Notes: a model not told the origin generated them from the letters alone. DNA of 64,000 bases from AP-15 sp050729795 (GCA_050729795.1 JBOHME010000004.1:28483-92482), one strand, 5' to 3'; positions 24,096 to 35,933 are shown, numbered from the stretch's first letter. Numbers and translations are program-made.

Positions 24096-25316
24096 ATGCG
24101 GATTTTCTTTGTCTGTCAGCGCGTCCCGTTTCCGCCGGACCGCGGCGACAAGATTACGACCTTCAACGAAATTCGCCACCTGTCGGCGACGCACGAGGTT
24201 CACGTGTTTTGCCTCGGCGACGGGGTGCGCGATCTCGACAATCTGCCCGGGCTGCAGCCCTATGTGAGAAGCGTCACCGCGGTTCCGGTGCGTGCGCGAA
24301 TGAGCCGCCTGCGCGCGCTCGGTGCACTGGTGCGCGGCCGGCCATTGTCGGTGGCCGCGTTCGACGAGGTAGCGCTGCACCGGGCGATCATCGCGAAATA
24401 CGAGGAAGGCGCACCGGACCTGATCATCGTCTTCAGCAGCAACGTCGCCCAATATGCCGAGCATTTTCCTGGTGTGCCGCGGATCATGCAGTTCCAGGAG
24501 CTCGACTCGTCGAAATGGTTGCAATACGCGCGGCGCTCGACAATTCCAGTGCGCTGGATCTATCGGTCCGAGGCAAAACGCCTGCACGCCTATGAGGGGC
24601 GTATCGCGCGTCGCTTTACCCGGGCGACGGTCTGCACCGCGGCCGAGAAACGCGACTTCGAGCGGACCTTTCCGGGGGTCGCGGTCGCGCTCGTCGGCAA
24701 CGGCGTCGATCTCGAATATTTCCGCTCCTCGGGAGAGACAAAACGCCCCGGTTCGATCGTGTTCACCGGGGTGATGGACTATCTGCCCAATATCGATGCC
24801 GTTACATGGCTCTGCGACGCGATCCTGCCTGCGGTCCAGGCGCAGATTCCCGAGGCTACACTGACCATTTGCGGCAACCGCCCGACCGCGGCAGTACGCC
24901 GGCTGGCCAGTCGAAAAGGTGTCACGGTCACCGGTTGGGTGCCTGACATCCGGCCCTATCTCGATCGGGCGGAGGTGTTCGCGGCGCCCTTGCGGTTGGC
25001 ACGCGGGATCCAGAACAAGGTGCTCGAGGCGCTGGCCATGGGTCTGCCTTGCGTCGTCTCGACCGCCGCCTGGCGCGGCACCGCGATCGCCGAAGGTGCC
25101 GGCATCCTGGTGAGCGACGACAGCCGCGAATTCGCTGGGCAAATCGTGCATTTGCTCGACAACAGCGCGTTTCGCGGCGAGATCGCCGGCAAAGCACGCG
25201 GCGCTGTCGAGGTGAAATACGACTGGGCGACCCAGCTCGCCGCGTTCGATGAAGTCATCAATGCGGTGACGGCGCTGCCCCCCGGGCTCTCCCGTTTTGG
25301 TGCGAGGCCCCGCTAA
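24096..25316 (+). CDS. PEP-CTERM/exosortase-associated glycosyltransferase (TIGR03087-like)
   Basis: 406-aa GT-B (GT4-like) glycosyltransferase. N-terminus MRIFFVCQRVPFPPDRGDK and central FQELDSSKWLQYA / RSEAKRLHAYEGRIARRF are hallmarks of the exosortase-A-system sugar transferase family. The C-terminal donor domain has FTGVMDYLPNIDAVTWL, VTGWVPDIRPYL, PLRLARGIQNKVLEALAMGLPCV. Members occur with exopolysaccharide and PEP-CTERM gene sets. It is divergent from the GDP-heptose operon, so it may use that donor (inference). A truncated PEP-CTERM protein lies 8 kb away, but no exosortase was found in the window. Confidence 0.85.
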   Translation: MRIFFVCQRVPFPPDRGDKITTFNEIRHLSATHEVHVFCLGDGVRDLDNLPGLQPYVRSVTAVPVRARMSRLRALGALVRGRPLSVAAFDEVALHRAIIAKYEEGAPDLIIVFSSNVAQYAEHFPGVPRIMQFQELDSSKWLQYARRSTIPVRWIYRSEAKRLHAYEGRIARRFTRATVCTAAEKRDFERTFPGVAVALVGNGVDLEYFRSSGETKRPGSIVFTGVMDYLPNIDAVTWLCDAILPAVQAQIPEATLTICGNRPTAAVRRLASRKGVTVTGWVPDIRPYLDRAEVFAAPLRLARGIQNKVLEALAMGLPCVVSTAAWRGTAIAEGAGILVSDDSREFAGQIVHLLDNSAFRGEIAGKARGAVEVKYDWATQLAAFDEVINAVTALPPGLSRFGARPR

Positions 25317-25369
25317 AGCCGCACTCGGATCCCCGGCGCCGGCGGACGCGGCGCGACGGACGATCCCGC

Positions 25370-25681
25370 CTACTCGCGCAAAGGCGGGTTCAGCTTGCCG
25401 AATGGACCAAGATAGAGTTCGCAGCGGCCGGTCGCCGCGACGATCTGGCCGGGCGCTGCCTCCAGCGCTTTTACCACCTGCAGCTTGTAAGGGGTGGCGC
25501 ACATCTGTTCTGCGAGCAGCTGGGCAACGCGCGGGTCGTAATTGTTGAACGCGGCGAATTCGGGCGGTAGCGGCCCCGCCGGCTGCTGCCCGCTGACCCC
25601 GAACGCCTCCTTGACCGGGATCGCCGGCGTGCAGCCCGCAGCGAGCAAACCGATCAGGGCGAGAGCTGGCAATATTCGCAT
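25370..25681 (-). CDS. Small putative lipoprotein
   Basis: 103 aa with a lipoprotein signal: MRILPALALIGLLAAGC, lipobox LAAGC with the lipidated Cys17. The mature part has FAAFNNYDPRVAQLLAEQMCATPYKLQVVKALEAAPGQIV and two further cysteines (about 67 and 92). No family is recognised. The ATG at 25681 is preferred because it gives a normal signal length; 12 nt more are available upstream. It lies downstream of queG on the same strand. Confidence 0.7.
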   Translation of the reverse strand: MRILPALALIGLLAAGCTPAIPVKEAFGVSGQQPAGPLPPEFAAFNNYDPRVAQLLAEQMCATPYKLQVVKALEAAPGQIVAATGRCELYLGPFGKLNPPLRE

Positions 25682-25761
25682 GACGGGGTCCATCGGGGTG
25701 GCTGCGCCAAGTGTGCCGGGCGAGCTGGCCCCGCGCAACCATCGTTATTGCCCGCGGTGCT

Positions 25762-26916
25762 TCACACTCCCGCCGGTGCGATAGTCTCTGGGGCCAGCAC
25801 GCGAGTCCATTCGTCGCGAACCATCGGCTCGCGCTCGCTGGCGAGCCGCCCGGCGCGCTCGGCCCGAAATCGCCGCGGGGCGGTCAGCCGGCCGAACGCC
25901 CAGACCGCGCCGGCGCGGACCAGCGGGGCTGCGTCGTCGAGGCAATGCCGGGCTGCACCGATCAACTGCTCGTCGCCGGGCCGGCCATTGCCGATCGCGA
26001 TCAGGACGTTGCGGAGAAACCGATCGCGACCGATGCGTTTGACCGGCGAGCCCGAAAACAGGCGGCGGAACGCGGCATCGTCGAGTGCCGCGAGATCGGC
26101 GAGAAGCGGTGCCGTCAGCTCGGCCCGCGGCAAAAAATCGGGCTCGTGCGCGGCCCGGGCGAATTTGTTCCACGGGCAGACTGCGAGGCAATCGTCGCAG
26201 CCATAGATGCGGTTGCCGATCGCCGCGCGGAATTCGGCCGGGATCATCCCCTTGTGCTCGATCGTCAGATACGAGATGCAGCGCCGCGCGTCGAGCCGAT
26301 GGGCCGCCGGGAAAGCCGCGGTCGGGCAGGCATCGAGGCAGCGTCGGCACGAGCCGCAATGATCGCGCTCGGCTGGGTCGGGTTCGAGCGCCAGGCTCAA
26401 ATAGATTTCGCCAAGAAACAGCCACGAGCCAAAATCTCGCGAGACGAGGTTGGTATGCTTGCCCTGCCAGCCGATCCCGGCCTGCTGCGCCAGCGGCTTT
26501 TCCATGACCGGTGCGGTATCGACAAAGAGCTTCAGCGCGCCCGGCCATCGCCCGTCGATCCATCGAGCCAAAACCTTGAGCCGGCGCTTCAGCGTGTCGT
26601 GATAGTCGCGGCCGCGCGCATAGACCGAGACCGTGCCGTGCTCGGGGTCGCCGGCCGCCCCCAGCGGATCGTCGTCGGGCGCATAGTTGACGCCCAGCAC
26701 AACCACGGTGCGGGCGTCTGGCCACAGCGTCTGCGGGTCGCCGCGCCGCTCGGCACTGCCGGCGAGCCAGCCCATGTCGCCGTGATAGCCACGCGCGATA
26801 AATTCGCGCAGCCCGGTGCGCGCCGCGTCGTCGAGATGTGCTGTGGCGAAGCCGACCGCGTCGAAACCGATGGCGAGCGCCTGATCGCGGATCGCCTCGC
26901 GGATCGGATCGACCAT
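25762..26916 (-). CDS. queG: Epoxyqueuosine reductase
   Basis: Last step of queuosine synthesis in tRNA (GUN anticodons): cobalamin-dependent reduction of epoxyqueuosine. 384 aa. Catalytic Asp134 region LFVDTAPVMEKPLAQQAGIGWQGKH. Two [4Fe-4S] clusters: C187-x2-C190-x2-C193-x3-C197P, and C240-x2-C243-x3-C247P with C213. C-terminal HEAT-like repeats from about 300 on. The start at 26916 gives the family N-terminus. It directly follows queF, and the queG-queF-tgt order means three steps of the pathway are co-transcribed. Confidence 0.96.
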   Translation of the reverse strand: MVDPIREAIRDQALAIGFDAVGFATAHLDDAARTGLREFIARGYHGDMGWLAGSAERRGDPQTLWPDARTVVVLGVNYAPDDDPLGAAGDPEHGTVSVYARGRDYHDTLKRRLKVLARWIDGRWPGALKLFVDTAPVMEKPLAQQAGIGWQGKHTNLVSRDFGSWLFLGEIYLSLALEPDPAERDHCGSCRRCLDACPTAAFPAAHRLDARRCISYLTIEHKGMIPAEFRAAIGNRIYGCDDCLAVCPWNKFARAAHEPDFLPRAELTAPLLADLAALDDAAFRRLFSGSPVKRIGRDRFLRNVLIAIGNGRPGDEQLIGAARHCLDDAAPLVRAGAVWAFGRLTAPRRFRAERAGRLASEREPMVRDEWTRVLAPETIAPAGV

Positions 26917-26923
26917 CGTGGGT

Positions 26924-27382
26924 TCAGCCGCGGCCGCGATAGGGTGCGACCCCGGGATCGGGAAGCCACAGCCCGGCGGGTGGGTCGCTCGTCTGATAGA
27001 AGACATCGATCGGGATGCCGCCGCGCGGGTACCAGTAGCCGGCGATGCGCAGCCAGCGCGGTGCCAGCGCCGCGATCAGCCGGCGAGCGATGCCGAGCGT
27101 GCACTCCTCGTGAAACGCCGCGTGATTGCGAAAGCTGCCGAGATAGAGCTTTAGCGATTTGCTTTCGAGTATCGTCGCTTCGGGCACGTAGTCGAGGACG
27201 AGATGCGCAAAATCGGGCTGACCGGTGACCGGGCACAGCGAGGTGAATTCGGCGCAGGTGAAGCGCACCAGATAGGCAAGACCAGGATGCGGGTTCTCTA
27301 CGGTTTCGAGCAGCGCCTCGTCCGGCGATTGTGGCAGCGGCGTCGGCCGCCCGAGCTGGGTCAGGACCGGTTTTCCGGCCAT
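26924..27382 (-). CDS. queF: NADPH-dependent 7-cyano-7-deazaguanine reductase (preQ1 synthase)
   Basis: Reduces preQ0 nitrile to preQ1, the base used by Tgt. 152 aa, the short unimodular type. Catalytic Cys50 and Asp57 in SLCPVTGQPDF. QueF signature ESKSLKLYLGSFRNHAAFHEE at about 76-96 (split substrate and NADPH contacts). Overlaps the end of tgt by 22 nt in another frame. Confidence 0.96.
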   Translation of the reverse strand: MAGKPVLTQLGRPTPLPQSPDEALLETVENPHPGLAYLVRFTCAEFTSLCPVTGQPDFAHLVLDYVPEATILESKSLKLYLGSFRNHAAFHEECTLGIARRLIAALAPRWLRIAGYWYPRGGIPIDVFYQTSDPPAGLWLPDPGVAPYRGRG

Positions 27383-28503
27383 TCGTCCCTCGCCTGCCGC
27401 GGTCCGGTCTGCCCTGCGGCAAAGGCCGCCGCAAAATCCGTCAGCCCGCCCGCCTCGATCGCATCGCGCATCCCGGCCATCAGATCGGCATAATAGCGCA
27501 GATTGTGCCGGGTCAGCAGCATCGCACCGAGGATCTCGCCGCAGCGGCAGAGGTGGTGCAGATAGGCGCGGCTGTAGCCGGTGCAAGCCGGACAGCGGCA
27601 CTCGGGGTCGAGCGGCGCCGGATCATCGGCGTGGCGCGCATTGCGCAGGTTCAGCGGGCCATGGCGGGTGAAGGCCTGCGCGGTGCGCCCCGAGCGGGTC
27701 GGCAATACGCAGTCGAACATGTCGATGCCGCGCATGACTGCACCGACGAGATCGGCCGGCTTGCCGACCCCCATCAGATAGCGCGGCCGCTCCGGCGGCA
27801 GCCCTGGCACGGTCGCGTCGAGGATGTCGAACATGACCGCCTGGCCCTCGCCGATCGCGAGCCCGCCGACCGCGTAGCCATCAAACCCGATCTCGATCAG
27901 CCGGGCCGCCGAGCGCTGGCGCAGGTCGTGATGCACGCCGCCCTGGACGATGCCGAAAATCCCGCGGCCCGGCCGCTCGACAAAGCGCTGCCGCGAGCGC
28001 AGCGCCCAGCGCAGCGTCAATTCCAGCGATTGCTCGACCGCCGGGTAGGGCGACGGGTAGGGGGTGCATTCGTCGAGCACCATCGTCACATCGGCGCCGA
28101 GCAGATGCTGGATCTCGACCGATCGCTCCGGTGTCAAAAGGTGCCGGCTGCCGTCGAGATGAGAGCGGAAGGCAACGCCGTCCTCGCCGATCTTGCGCAG
28201 CTGCGCAAGCGACATGATTTGAAAGCCGCCGGAATCGGTCAGAATGGCGTGGGGCCAGTTCATAAAGCGGTGCAGGCCGCCGAGCACGGCAACCCGCTCC
28301 GCCCCCGGCCGCAGCATCAGATGATAGGTGTTGCCGAGCAGGATTTGCGCGCCGCTGGCAGCGACATCTTCGGGGGTCATCGCCTTGACCGTGGCAGCGG
28401 TGCCGACCGGCATAAACGCCGGGGTGTCGATCCCGCCATGAGCGGTCATCAGCCGGCCGCGCCGTGCGGCACCATCGCGCGCCAGCACCGTGAAGCCGAT
28501 CAT
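27361..28503 (-). CDS. tgt: tRNA-guanine transglycosylase
   Basis: Exchanges guanine-34 for preQ1 in tRNAs for Asn, Asp, His and Tyr. 380 aa from ATG 28503 (MIGFTVLARDG). LTDSGGFQIMSLAQL carries the general base Asp. MFDCVLPTRSGR carries the nucleophile Asp. Zinc site CRCPAC..YLHHL near 305-330. First gene of the tgt-queF-queG operon. queA, often next to tgt, is absent here. Confidence 0.97.
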   Translation of the reverse strand: MIGFTVLARDGAARRGRLMTAHGGIDTPAFMPVGTAATVKAMTPEDVAASGAQILLGNTYHLMLRPGAERVAVLGGLHRFMNWPHAILTDSGGFQIMSLAQLRKIGEDGVAFRSHLDGSRHLLTPERSVEIQHLLGADVTMVLDECTPYPSPYPAVEQSLELTLRWALRSRQRFVERPGRGIFGIVQGGVHHDLRQRSAARLIEIGFDGYAVGGLAIGEGQAVMFDILDATVPGLPPERPRYLMGVGKPADLVGAVMRGIDMFDCVLPTRSGRTAQAFTRHGPLNLRNARHADDPAPLDPECRCPACTGYSRAYLHHLCRCGEILGAMLLTRHNLRYYADLMAGMRDAIEAGGLTDFAAAFAAGQTGPRQARDEWPENRS

Positions 28504-28743
28504 CGGCGGCCTTGCCGCATTTTCGCTCCTCGCCGCCGTTTGATCGATTACCGCGACGATCCTGCGGCACCACCCGCGCCCGGGCAAGACGGGTCGCATC
28601 TCGGCGGCGCGAAGCGAGTGGCTGTCGCGGCGACCCCGGCCACGCTAATCTCGACCATCGGCACGCAGAGACGGCTGCATGAAGAGCGGCGCGGGCAGAG
28701 CGCATCGGGTGTCTCTACTGGTGCAGCAATCGCGGGGGCGATC

Positions 28744-29718
28744 GTGAGAGCGCTGTTTCTCGGGACCTTTGCCGCCTCGCAGGCGGAGCGGATCAGCGGT
28801 CACATCGAGAGCGAGCTCGTCACCGAAATCGTCGCCGATGAGCACGACCGGCCTCGGCTTGCCGCAGCACTCGCCGCCGCCGACATCGTGCTGACCGGGG
28901 CGTGGTCCGCCGGGCTGCCGTCAGCGCCGCGGTTGCGGCTGTTGCAGGTGCCGCTCGCCGGCACCGATGCGATCGAGATCGCAGCACTGCCCAAGGGGGT
29001 GACGCTGTGCAACGCCTATGGCCACGAGGCTGCGCTCGGCGAGTTCGCGATCATGGCGATGCTGGCCTGGCGGCATCGCCTGTTCGAGATCGCCGGCTCG
29101 TTCCGTGCCGGTTCTTGGCGCTGGAGCCCGCTCACCGGCGGCCCGTTGCGCGGCGAGATCGCCGGGCAGACGGTCGGCATTGTCGGGCTCGGCCATATTG
29201 GTCGCGAGGTCGCCTGGCGCGCCGCAGCATTCGGCTGCCGGGTGCTCGCCGCCAACCGTACCCTGCGCGCGCCGTCCGGCGCGGTCGAGCGGGTCTATCC
29301 ACTCCCGGAGCTCGACCGGATGCTCGGGCAGTCCGACATTGTCGTTTTGAGCTGCGCATTGACGCCGCAGACCCGCGGGCTGTTCGATGCAGAGCGGCTC
29401 GCGGCGATGAAGCCCGGCGCCTTTCTGATCAATCTGGCGCGCGGCCCGGTCGCCGACGAAGATGCGCTCTATTCGGCACTGCACGATGGCGTGATCGGCG
29501 GCGCGGCGCTCGACACCTGGTGGCGCTATCCATCGGCGGCTGAGCCCGAACCACCGCCCTCGCGGCACCCGTTCCACGAATTGCCCAATGTGGTGATGAC
29601 GCCGCACTGCTCGCCTTGGACCGAGGGTACCGTAGAACGCCGCTCGCGCGATGTCGCCCGCAACATCGACCGCTTCGTGCGCGGCGAGCCGCTCGAAAAT
29701 GTTGTCGCCGTGACCTGA
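28744..29718 (+). CDS. D-2-hydroxyacid dehydrogenase
   Basis: 324-aa NAD-dependent 2-hydroxyacid dehydrogenase. NAD loop GLGHIGREVA (about 146-155). Substrate region INLARGPVADEDALYSAL with the catalytic Arg. GGAALDTWWRYP, and the catalytic His in PHCSPWTEGT near the end. The GTG at 28744 is chosen because VRALFLGT begins the substrate domain; the frame is open far upstream, but that DNA is antisense to tgt. The substrate is unknown. It is 10 nt before the amidase, so the two form an operon. Confidence 0.85.
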   Translation: MRALFLGTFAASQAERISGHIESELVTEIVADEHDRPRLAAALAAADIVLTGAWSAGLPSAPRLRLLQVPLAGTDAIEIAALPKGVTLCNAYGHEAALGEFAIMAMLAWRHRLFEIAGSFRAGSWRWSPLTGGPLRGEIAGQTVGIVGLGHIGREVAWRAAAFGCRVLAANRTLRAPSGAVERVYPLPELDRMLGQSDIVVLSCALTPQTRGLFDAERLAAMKPGAFLINLARGPVADEDALYSALHDGVIGGAALDTWWRYPSAAEPEPPPSRHPFHELPNVVMTPHCSPWTEGTVERRSRDVARNIDRFVRGEPLENVVAVT

Positions 29719-29728
29719 AGGAAAGCCC

Positions 29729-31201
29729 ATGACCGACGAGATCGCCTTTCTGCCGGCGACCCGATTGCTGGCGCGCTATCGCGACAAGACGCTGTCGCCG
29801 GTCGAGGTTGCGGCGGAAACGCTGCAGCGGCTCGAACGCCATGAGGGGGCGGTGAACGCCTTTGTGCTCTACGACCGGGAAGCGGCGATGGCGGCGGCGC
29901 GGGCTTCGGAAGAGCGCTGGCGCAGGGGCGCGCCGCAAGGCCTGCTCGATGGCGTGCCGGTGGCGATCAAGGATACGGTGCTGACCCGGGGCTGGCCGCG
30001 GCTCATTGGCTCGCGCACGATCGACCCGAACCAGGTCTGGGACGAGGACTCGCCGGTCACAGCCAAGCTGCGGGCGCATGGCGCGGTGCTGTTCGGCAAG
30101 ACCACGACCCCGGAATTCGGCTGGAAGCCCTTGACCGATTCGCCGCTCTGCGGGATCACCCGCAACCCGTGGAACCTCGAACGCACCCCGGGCGGGTCGA
30201 GCGGCGGCAGCGCCGTCGCGGTGCTGTCCGGGGTGTGTCCGCTGGCGGTCGGCACCGACGCCGGCGGCTCGATCCGCATCCCGGCATCATTCTGCGGCAT
30301 CTTCGGACTGAAGCCGACCTTTGGCCGGGTCGCGGTCTATCCGCCCTCGGCGTTTGGCGATGTCGCTCATGTCGGGCCGATGGCGCGTCATGTCGAGGAT
30401 GTCGCACTGATGCTCGACGTGATCAAGGGGCCGGATTCACACGACTGGGGGAGCCTGCCCGATGACGGCATCGACTACCGGCTGCGGGTGCGCGAGGGCG
30501 GATTGCAAGGCCGGCGTGTGGCCTTGTCGCCGACCCTCGGTCTCGCCGAGCCCGAGCCGGCGGTGCGCAGCGCGGTCGAGCGCGCGGCCGAGATGTTCCG
30601 CAGCCTCGGCGCCGTTGTCGAGCCGGCCGATCCGTTCCCGCAATCGCCGCGCGGGATTTTCGAGCCGCTGGCACTCGCCGCGTTCTGGGCGCTGCTGCGC
30701 AGTCTGCCGGCCGAGGCGGCGGCGGTCATGGATCCGGGCCTTGTCGCCCTTTGCCGCCGCGGCGAAGCGGTGACGCAGGAGCAATATGTCGAAGCGATTA
30801 CGCGCCGCGCCGCGCTGGGCCAGGCGATGCGGCAATTCTTCGACCGCTACGACCTCTTGTTGTCGCCGACGATGCCAATCCCGGCCGCCTATGCCGAGCC
30901 GCGCGACGACGATCTGCCCAACCCGAACAATTTCCCGAGCTGGATGCCCTATACGGCGCCCTTTAATTTGACGAAGAACCCCTCGGCATCGATCCCGTGC
31001 GGGATGGCCGATGGCCTGCCGGTGGGGCTGCAGGTGACCGGTCCGCTCTATGGCGATCTCGCCGTATTGCAGGCCTGCCGGGCTTATGAAGACGCGGCTG
31101 GGGCGACATGGCCCGGTGCACAGCTGGCAAATTGCCTGGCGCAGATCGCGTCCGCCGCCGATGCCGCGGTCAAAGCCAAGGAATGGACAAAGGCGCGGTG
31201 A
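29729..31201 (+). CDS. Amidase-signature-family amidase
   Basis: 490-aa serine amidase hydrolysing a carboxamide or acylated amine. The Ser-cisSer-Lys triad is seen as Lys in VPVAIKDTV (about 77), GGSSGGSAVAV (about 150-160) and GTDAGGSIRIPASFCGIFGLKPT. It is too long and too isolated for GatA: no gatC or gatB is nearby. The substrate is unknown. Follows the hydroxyacid dehydrogenase by 10 nt. Confidence 0.9.
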   Translation: MTDEIAFLPATRLLARYRDKTLSPVEVAAETLQRLERHEGAVNAFVLYDREAAMAAARASEERWRRGAPQGLLDGVPVAIKDTVLTRGWPRLIGSRTIDPNQVWDEDSPVTAKLRAHGAVLFGKTTTPEFGWKPLTDSPLCGITRNPWNLERTPGGSSGGSAVAVLSGVCPLAVGTDAGGSIRIPASFCGIFGLKPTFGRVAVYPPSAFGDVAHVGPMARHVEDVALMLDVIKGPDSHDWGSLPDDGIDYRLRVREGGLQGRRVALSPTLGLAEPEPAVRSAVERAAEMFRSLGAVVEPADPFPQSPRGIFEPLALAAFWALLRSLPAEAAAVMDPGLVALCRRGEAVTQEQYVEAITRRAALGQAMRQFFDRYDLLLSPTMPIPAAYAEPRDDDLPNPNNFPSWMPYTAPFNLTKNPSASIPCGMADGLPVGLQVTGPLYGDLAVLQACRAYEDAAGATWPGAQLANCLAQIASAADAAVKAKEWTKAR

Positions 31202-31274
31202 TTTCGGCGTTGCATCGCCGCGCCGCCCCGCATATCTGCGGTGACGAGGAATAACGGAATGACGGGAGGGTCTG

Positions 31275-31385
31275 ATGGCCAACAAAGAGCAGAAACGGTC
31301 GAGCCGGGAAGCCAAAAAGCCCAAGCAGAAGAAGAAGGGCGCCGACAAGCGGCCGGCCGGCCAGCCGCAGGCGACCAAGCCCTGA
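31275..31385 (+). CDS. Very small lysine-rich protein
   Basis: 36 aa: MANKEQKRSSREAKKPKQ continuing with KKKGADKRPAG and ending QPQATKP. GGGAGG stands 5 nt before the ATG. Similar short NKEQK..REAKKPK proteins occur as unnamed conserved hypotheticals in alphaproteobacteria. It is strongly basic and without fold signatures, so a nucleic-acid or ribosome-binding peptide is possible. It lies 73 nt after the amidase. Confidence 0.6.
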   Translation: MANKEQKRSSREAKKPKQKKKGADKRPAGQPQATKP

Positions 31386-31492
31386 TAACCCGGCAACGCA
31401 GCGGCAGGAAACGAACCTTACGTCATCGTGGCCGGGCCGCGCGGTTTGGCCCGGTCGATCGCCAGACGCAGGCCCGCGATCAGCAATTCGCG

Positions 31493-32730
31493 CTACCCGG
31501 CGTTGTGGAACCACGAAGCCTCGGTCATCACCTCACCGGTGAATGCGCGCAGTTGCGCGACGATCGCGTGCGCCTCGTCGAGCCGCCCCATATGCGCGTA
31601 GGCAGAAGCGAGAAACCGGTGGCTGTTCGGGTGACGCGGATGATCCTGCATCCATAAGAGCAGGTTCCGCTCGGCCTCGGCAAACTGCCGTTTGAAGAAA
31701 TTCGCCACGCCGAGCACATGAAAATGGCCGCCGAGCCGGTTGCGGGGGCTCAGCCGCAGCGACGTCTCGACATGCGCGATCGCCCGGTCGGCGTCGCCGG
31801 CCCACAGCCCGATGACCCCGCTGATAAACCAGCCACGCGCGTAATTGGGGTTGAGCACAAGCGCGCGGTCGGCCAGGGTGAGCATCGTCGCAATGTCTTC
31901 GCCGAGTGGTGCGAGCGCATAGGCTGGCTCGGCCAATACCGCGGGATCATCGCCGCCGACGTGCAGCGCTCGATGCGCGCGCTCGACCGCCGTCTCGCGC
32001 GCCACCCGCGCATCCTCGACCCAGCCATTGGCGATCAGCTGCATCGGCAAATAGGCGGCGAGCGCCAGCGCCGGGCCGAAATCGGGGTCACGCGCGATCG
32101 CCTGCTCGAACAATGCCAGCGCCCGGATCGCGGCCTCTCTTTCAAACGAAAAGCAATCCGCCAATCCGCGCAGATAAAGATCGTAGGCGGTCAGGTCATG
32201 CATCGGCCGGGTCTGCGCGCGGCGGATCTCGATCGTCTCAAGCGCCGCTTCAATGGCGGCAGCCACGCTCGCCGCCACCCGGTCCTGCAGCTCGAAGACA
32301 TGGTCGAGCGCGCCATCGAAATGGTCGGCCCATAAATGTGCGCCGGCGCTCGCGTCGATCAGCTGCGCGGCGATGCGCACCCGCGCCGCCGCTTTGCGCA
32401 CCGAGCCCTCGACGAGATAGCGCACGCCGAGCTCGTGGCCGATCTGCTTCACATCGATATTTTGGCCCCTATAGGCAAAGCTCGAATTGCGGGCGATAAC
32501 AAACAGCCAGCGAACGCGGCTGAGCGCCGTAATGATCTCCTCCACCATGCCGTCGGCGAAATAATCCTGCGCCGGATCGTCGCTGAGATTGGTGAACGGC
32601 AATACAGCGATCGACGGCCGGCCCGGCAAGAACGAACCGGCCTCGCCCGGCGGTGCCAGCGCCACATCGATCTGGGTCACCGGTGCTGCAAACCGATAGC
32701 CGCGGCCGGAGATCGCCGAAAAACCCTGCT
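31493..32730 (-). pseudogene. wHTH / TolB-like / TPR regulator, 5' end deleted
   Basis: About 412 codons of a transcriptional regulator of the OmpR-type winged-helix plus TolB-like plus tetratricopeptide class (family length ~520). Only the last strand of the winged helix remains (FSAISGRGYRF, codons near 32722-32690). After it come the TolB-like domain (IAVLPFTNLSDDPAQDYFADGMVEEII, GVRYLVEGSVRK, AHLWADHFD) and TPRs (ALFEQAIARDPDFGPA; ALVLNPNYARGW). Homology stops near 32,730, where the sequence turns into a plus-strand PEP-CTERM gene. The DNA-binding helices, start codon and promoter are missing. A nominal ATG at 32812 lies inside the neighbour and is not a real start. Confidence 0.85.
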
Positions 32731-33420
32731 GACGACTCGATCCTCGCAATCGCCGGCGGTGGCGGCGGCGCGGGCAGTCTCCTCGGCGGCCAGGGCCAGG
32801 ACGGGTCCACATCGACCTCGGGCGGCACCACCACGGGTGGCGCTCAAGGCGGAGCCGGCGGCAAAGGCGGCCTCAGCGGCGGTGCTGGGGGCGGCGGCGG
32901 CTATTTGTTTCCCGGACAAAACGGCGACGGAACTTATTCGTTTCCCGGACAAAACGCCACGGGCGCTGTCGCCGGCGGCGGTGGTTCTTTCATCCTCAGC
33001 CTCTTTGGTAAAACAGTGCAAGGCGGCCTCGCCGGCGGCGTTGGTGTCGCCGGTATCGGTGGTGACGGTGGGTTTGGCGGCGGTGGTGGCGGCGCCATTA
33101 GCGGCGGGGGCGGTGGCGGTTACAGCGGTGGTGGCAGCGGCGGCGCTCTGTCCGGTGGCGGTACACCTGGTGGCGGTGGCGGCTCGATCCTGAACAGCGA
33201 CGCGGGCGACCCGATGCTCGATTACGGTTACGAAGCCGGAAACGGCTTTGTCACGATGAAATTCCTGAGCGGCTCGGTGTTCTTGGCTGCGGCCGCCGAT
33301 CCGCCGGCCGGCAGCGACCCGGTGCCGGAGCCGGGCTCGCTCGGCCTTCTCGCCACCGGGCTCCTCGCCACCGGGCTCTTGAGCCTGGGTGTGGTGCGCC
33401 ACCGCCGGCAGCACGGCTGA
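32731..33420 (+). pseudogene. Glycine-rich PEP-CTERM protein, 5' end deleted
   Basis: About 229 codons of a secreted glycine-rich protein (DDSILAIAGGGGGAG onward, with long Gly/Ser/Ala runs and two YLFPGQN/YSFPGQN repeats). It ends in a textbook PEP-CTERM sorting signal: VPEP, a hydrophobic stretch (LGLLATGLLATGLLSLG) and basic RHRR. No signal peptide or start of its own: upstream of 32731 the frame runs into antisense of the regulator. PEP-CTERM proteins are processed by an exosortase and linked to exopolysaccharide; a matching glycosyltransferase lies at 24096. The hydrophobic part contains a 15-bp duplication (33346-33375). Confidence 0.85.
33346..33375 (+). repeat. 15-bp tandem duplication in the PEP-CTERM anchor
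   Basis: CTTCTCGCCACCGGG (33346-33360) and CTCCTCGCCACCGGG (33361-33375) encode LLATG twice within the hydrophobic anchor. A diverged third unit follows. Confidence 0.75.
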
Positions 33421-33454
33421 GCGATTTTCCGTCGGGGCGCGAACCCGAGCCCGC

Positions 33455-35887
<2,433 letters not shown>

Positions 35888-35933
35888 GTGCAAAATCCTT
35901 GGCAATGCCGCGGTCGCGGCGGGCCGCTGCGCA

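Noticed and set aside
27331..28743. Upstream extension of the D-2-hydroxyacid dehydrogenase frame
   Set aside because: Open only because it mirrors queF and tgt; the dehydrogenase homology starts at the GTG 28744.
32760..33190. Gly-rich stretch as a DNA repeat element
   Set aside because: It is coding low complexity (GGx runs) in the PEP-CTERM protein, without a regular DNA unit.
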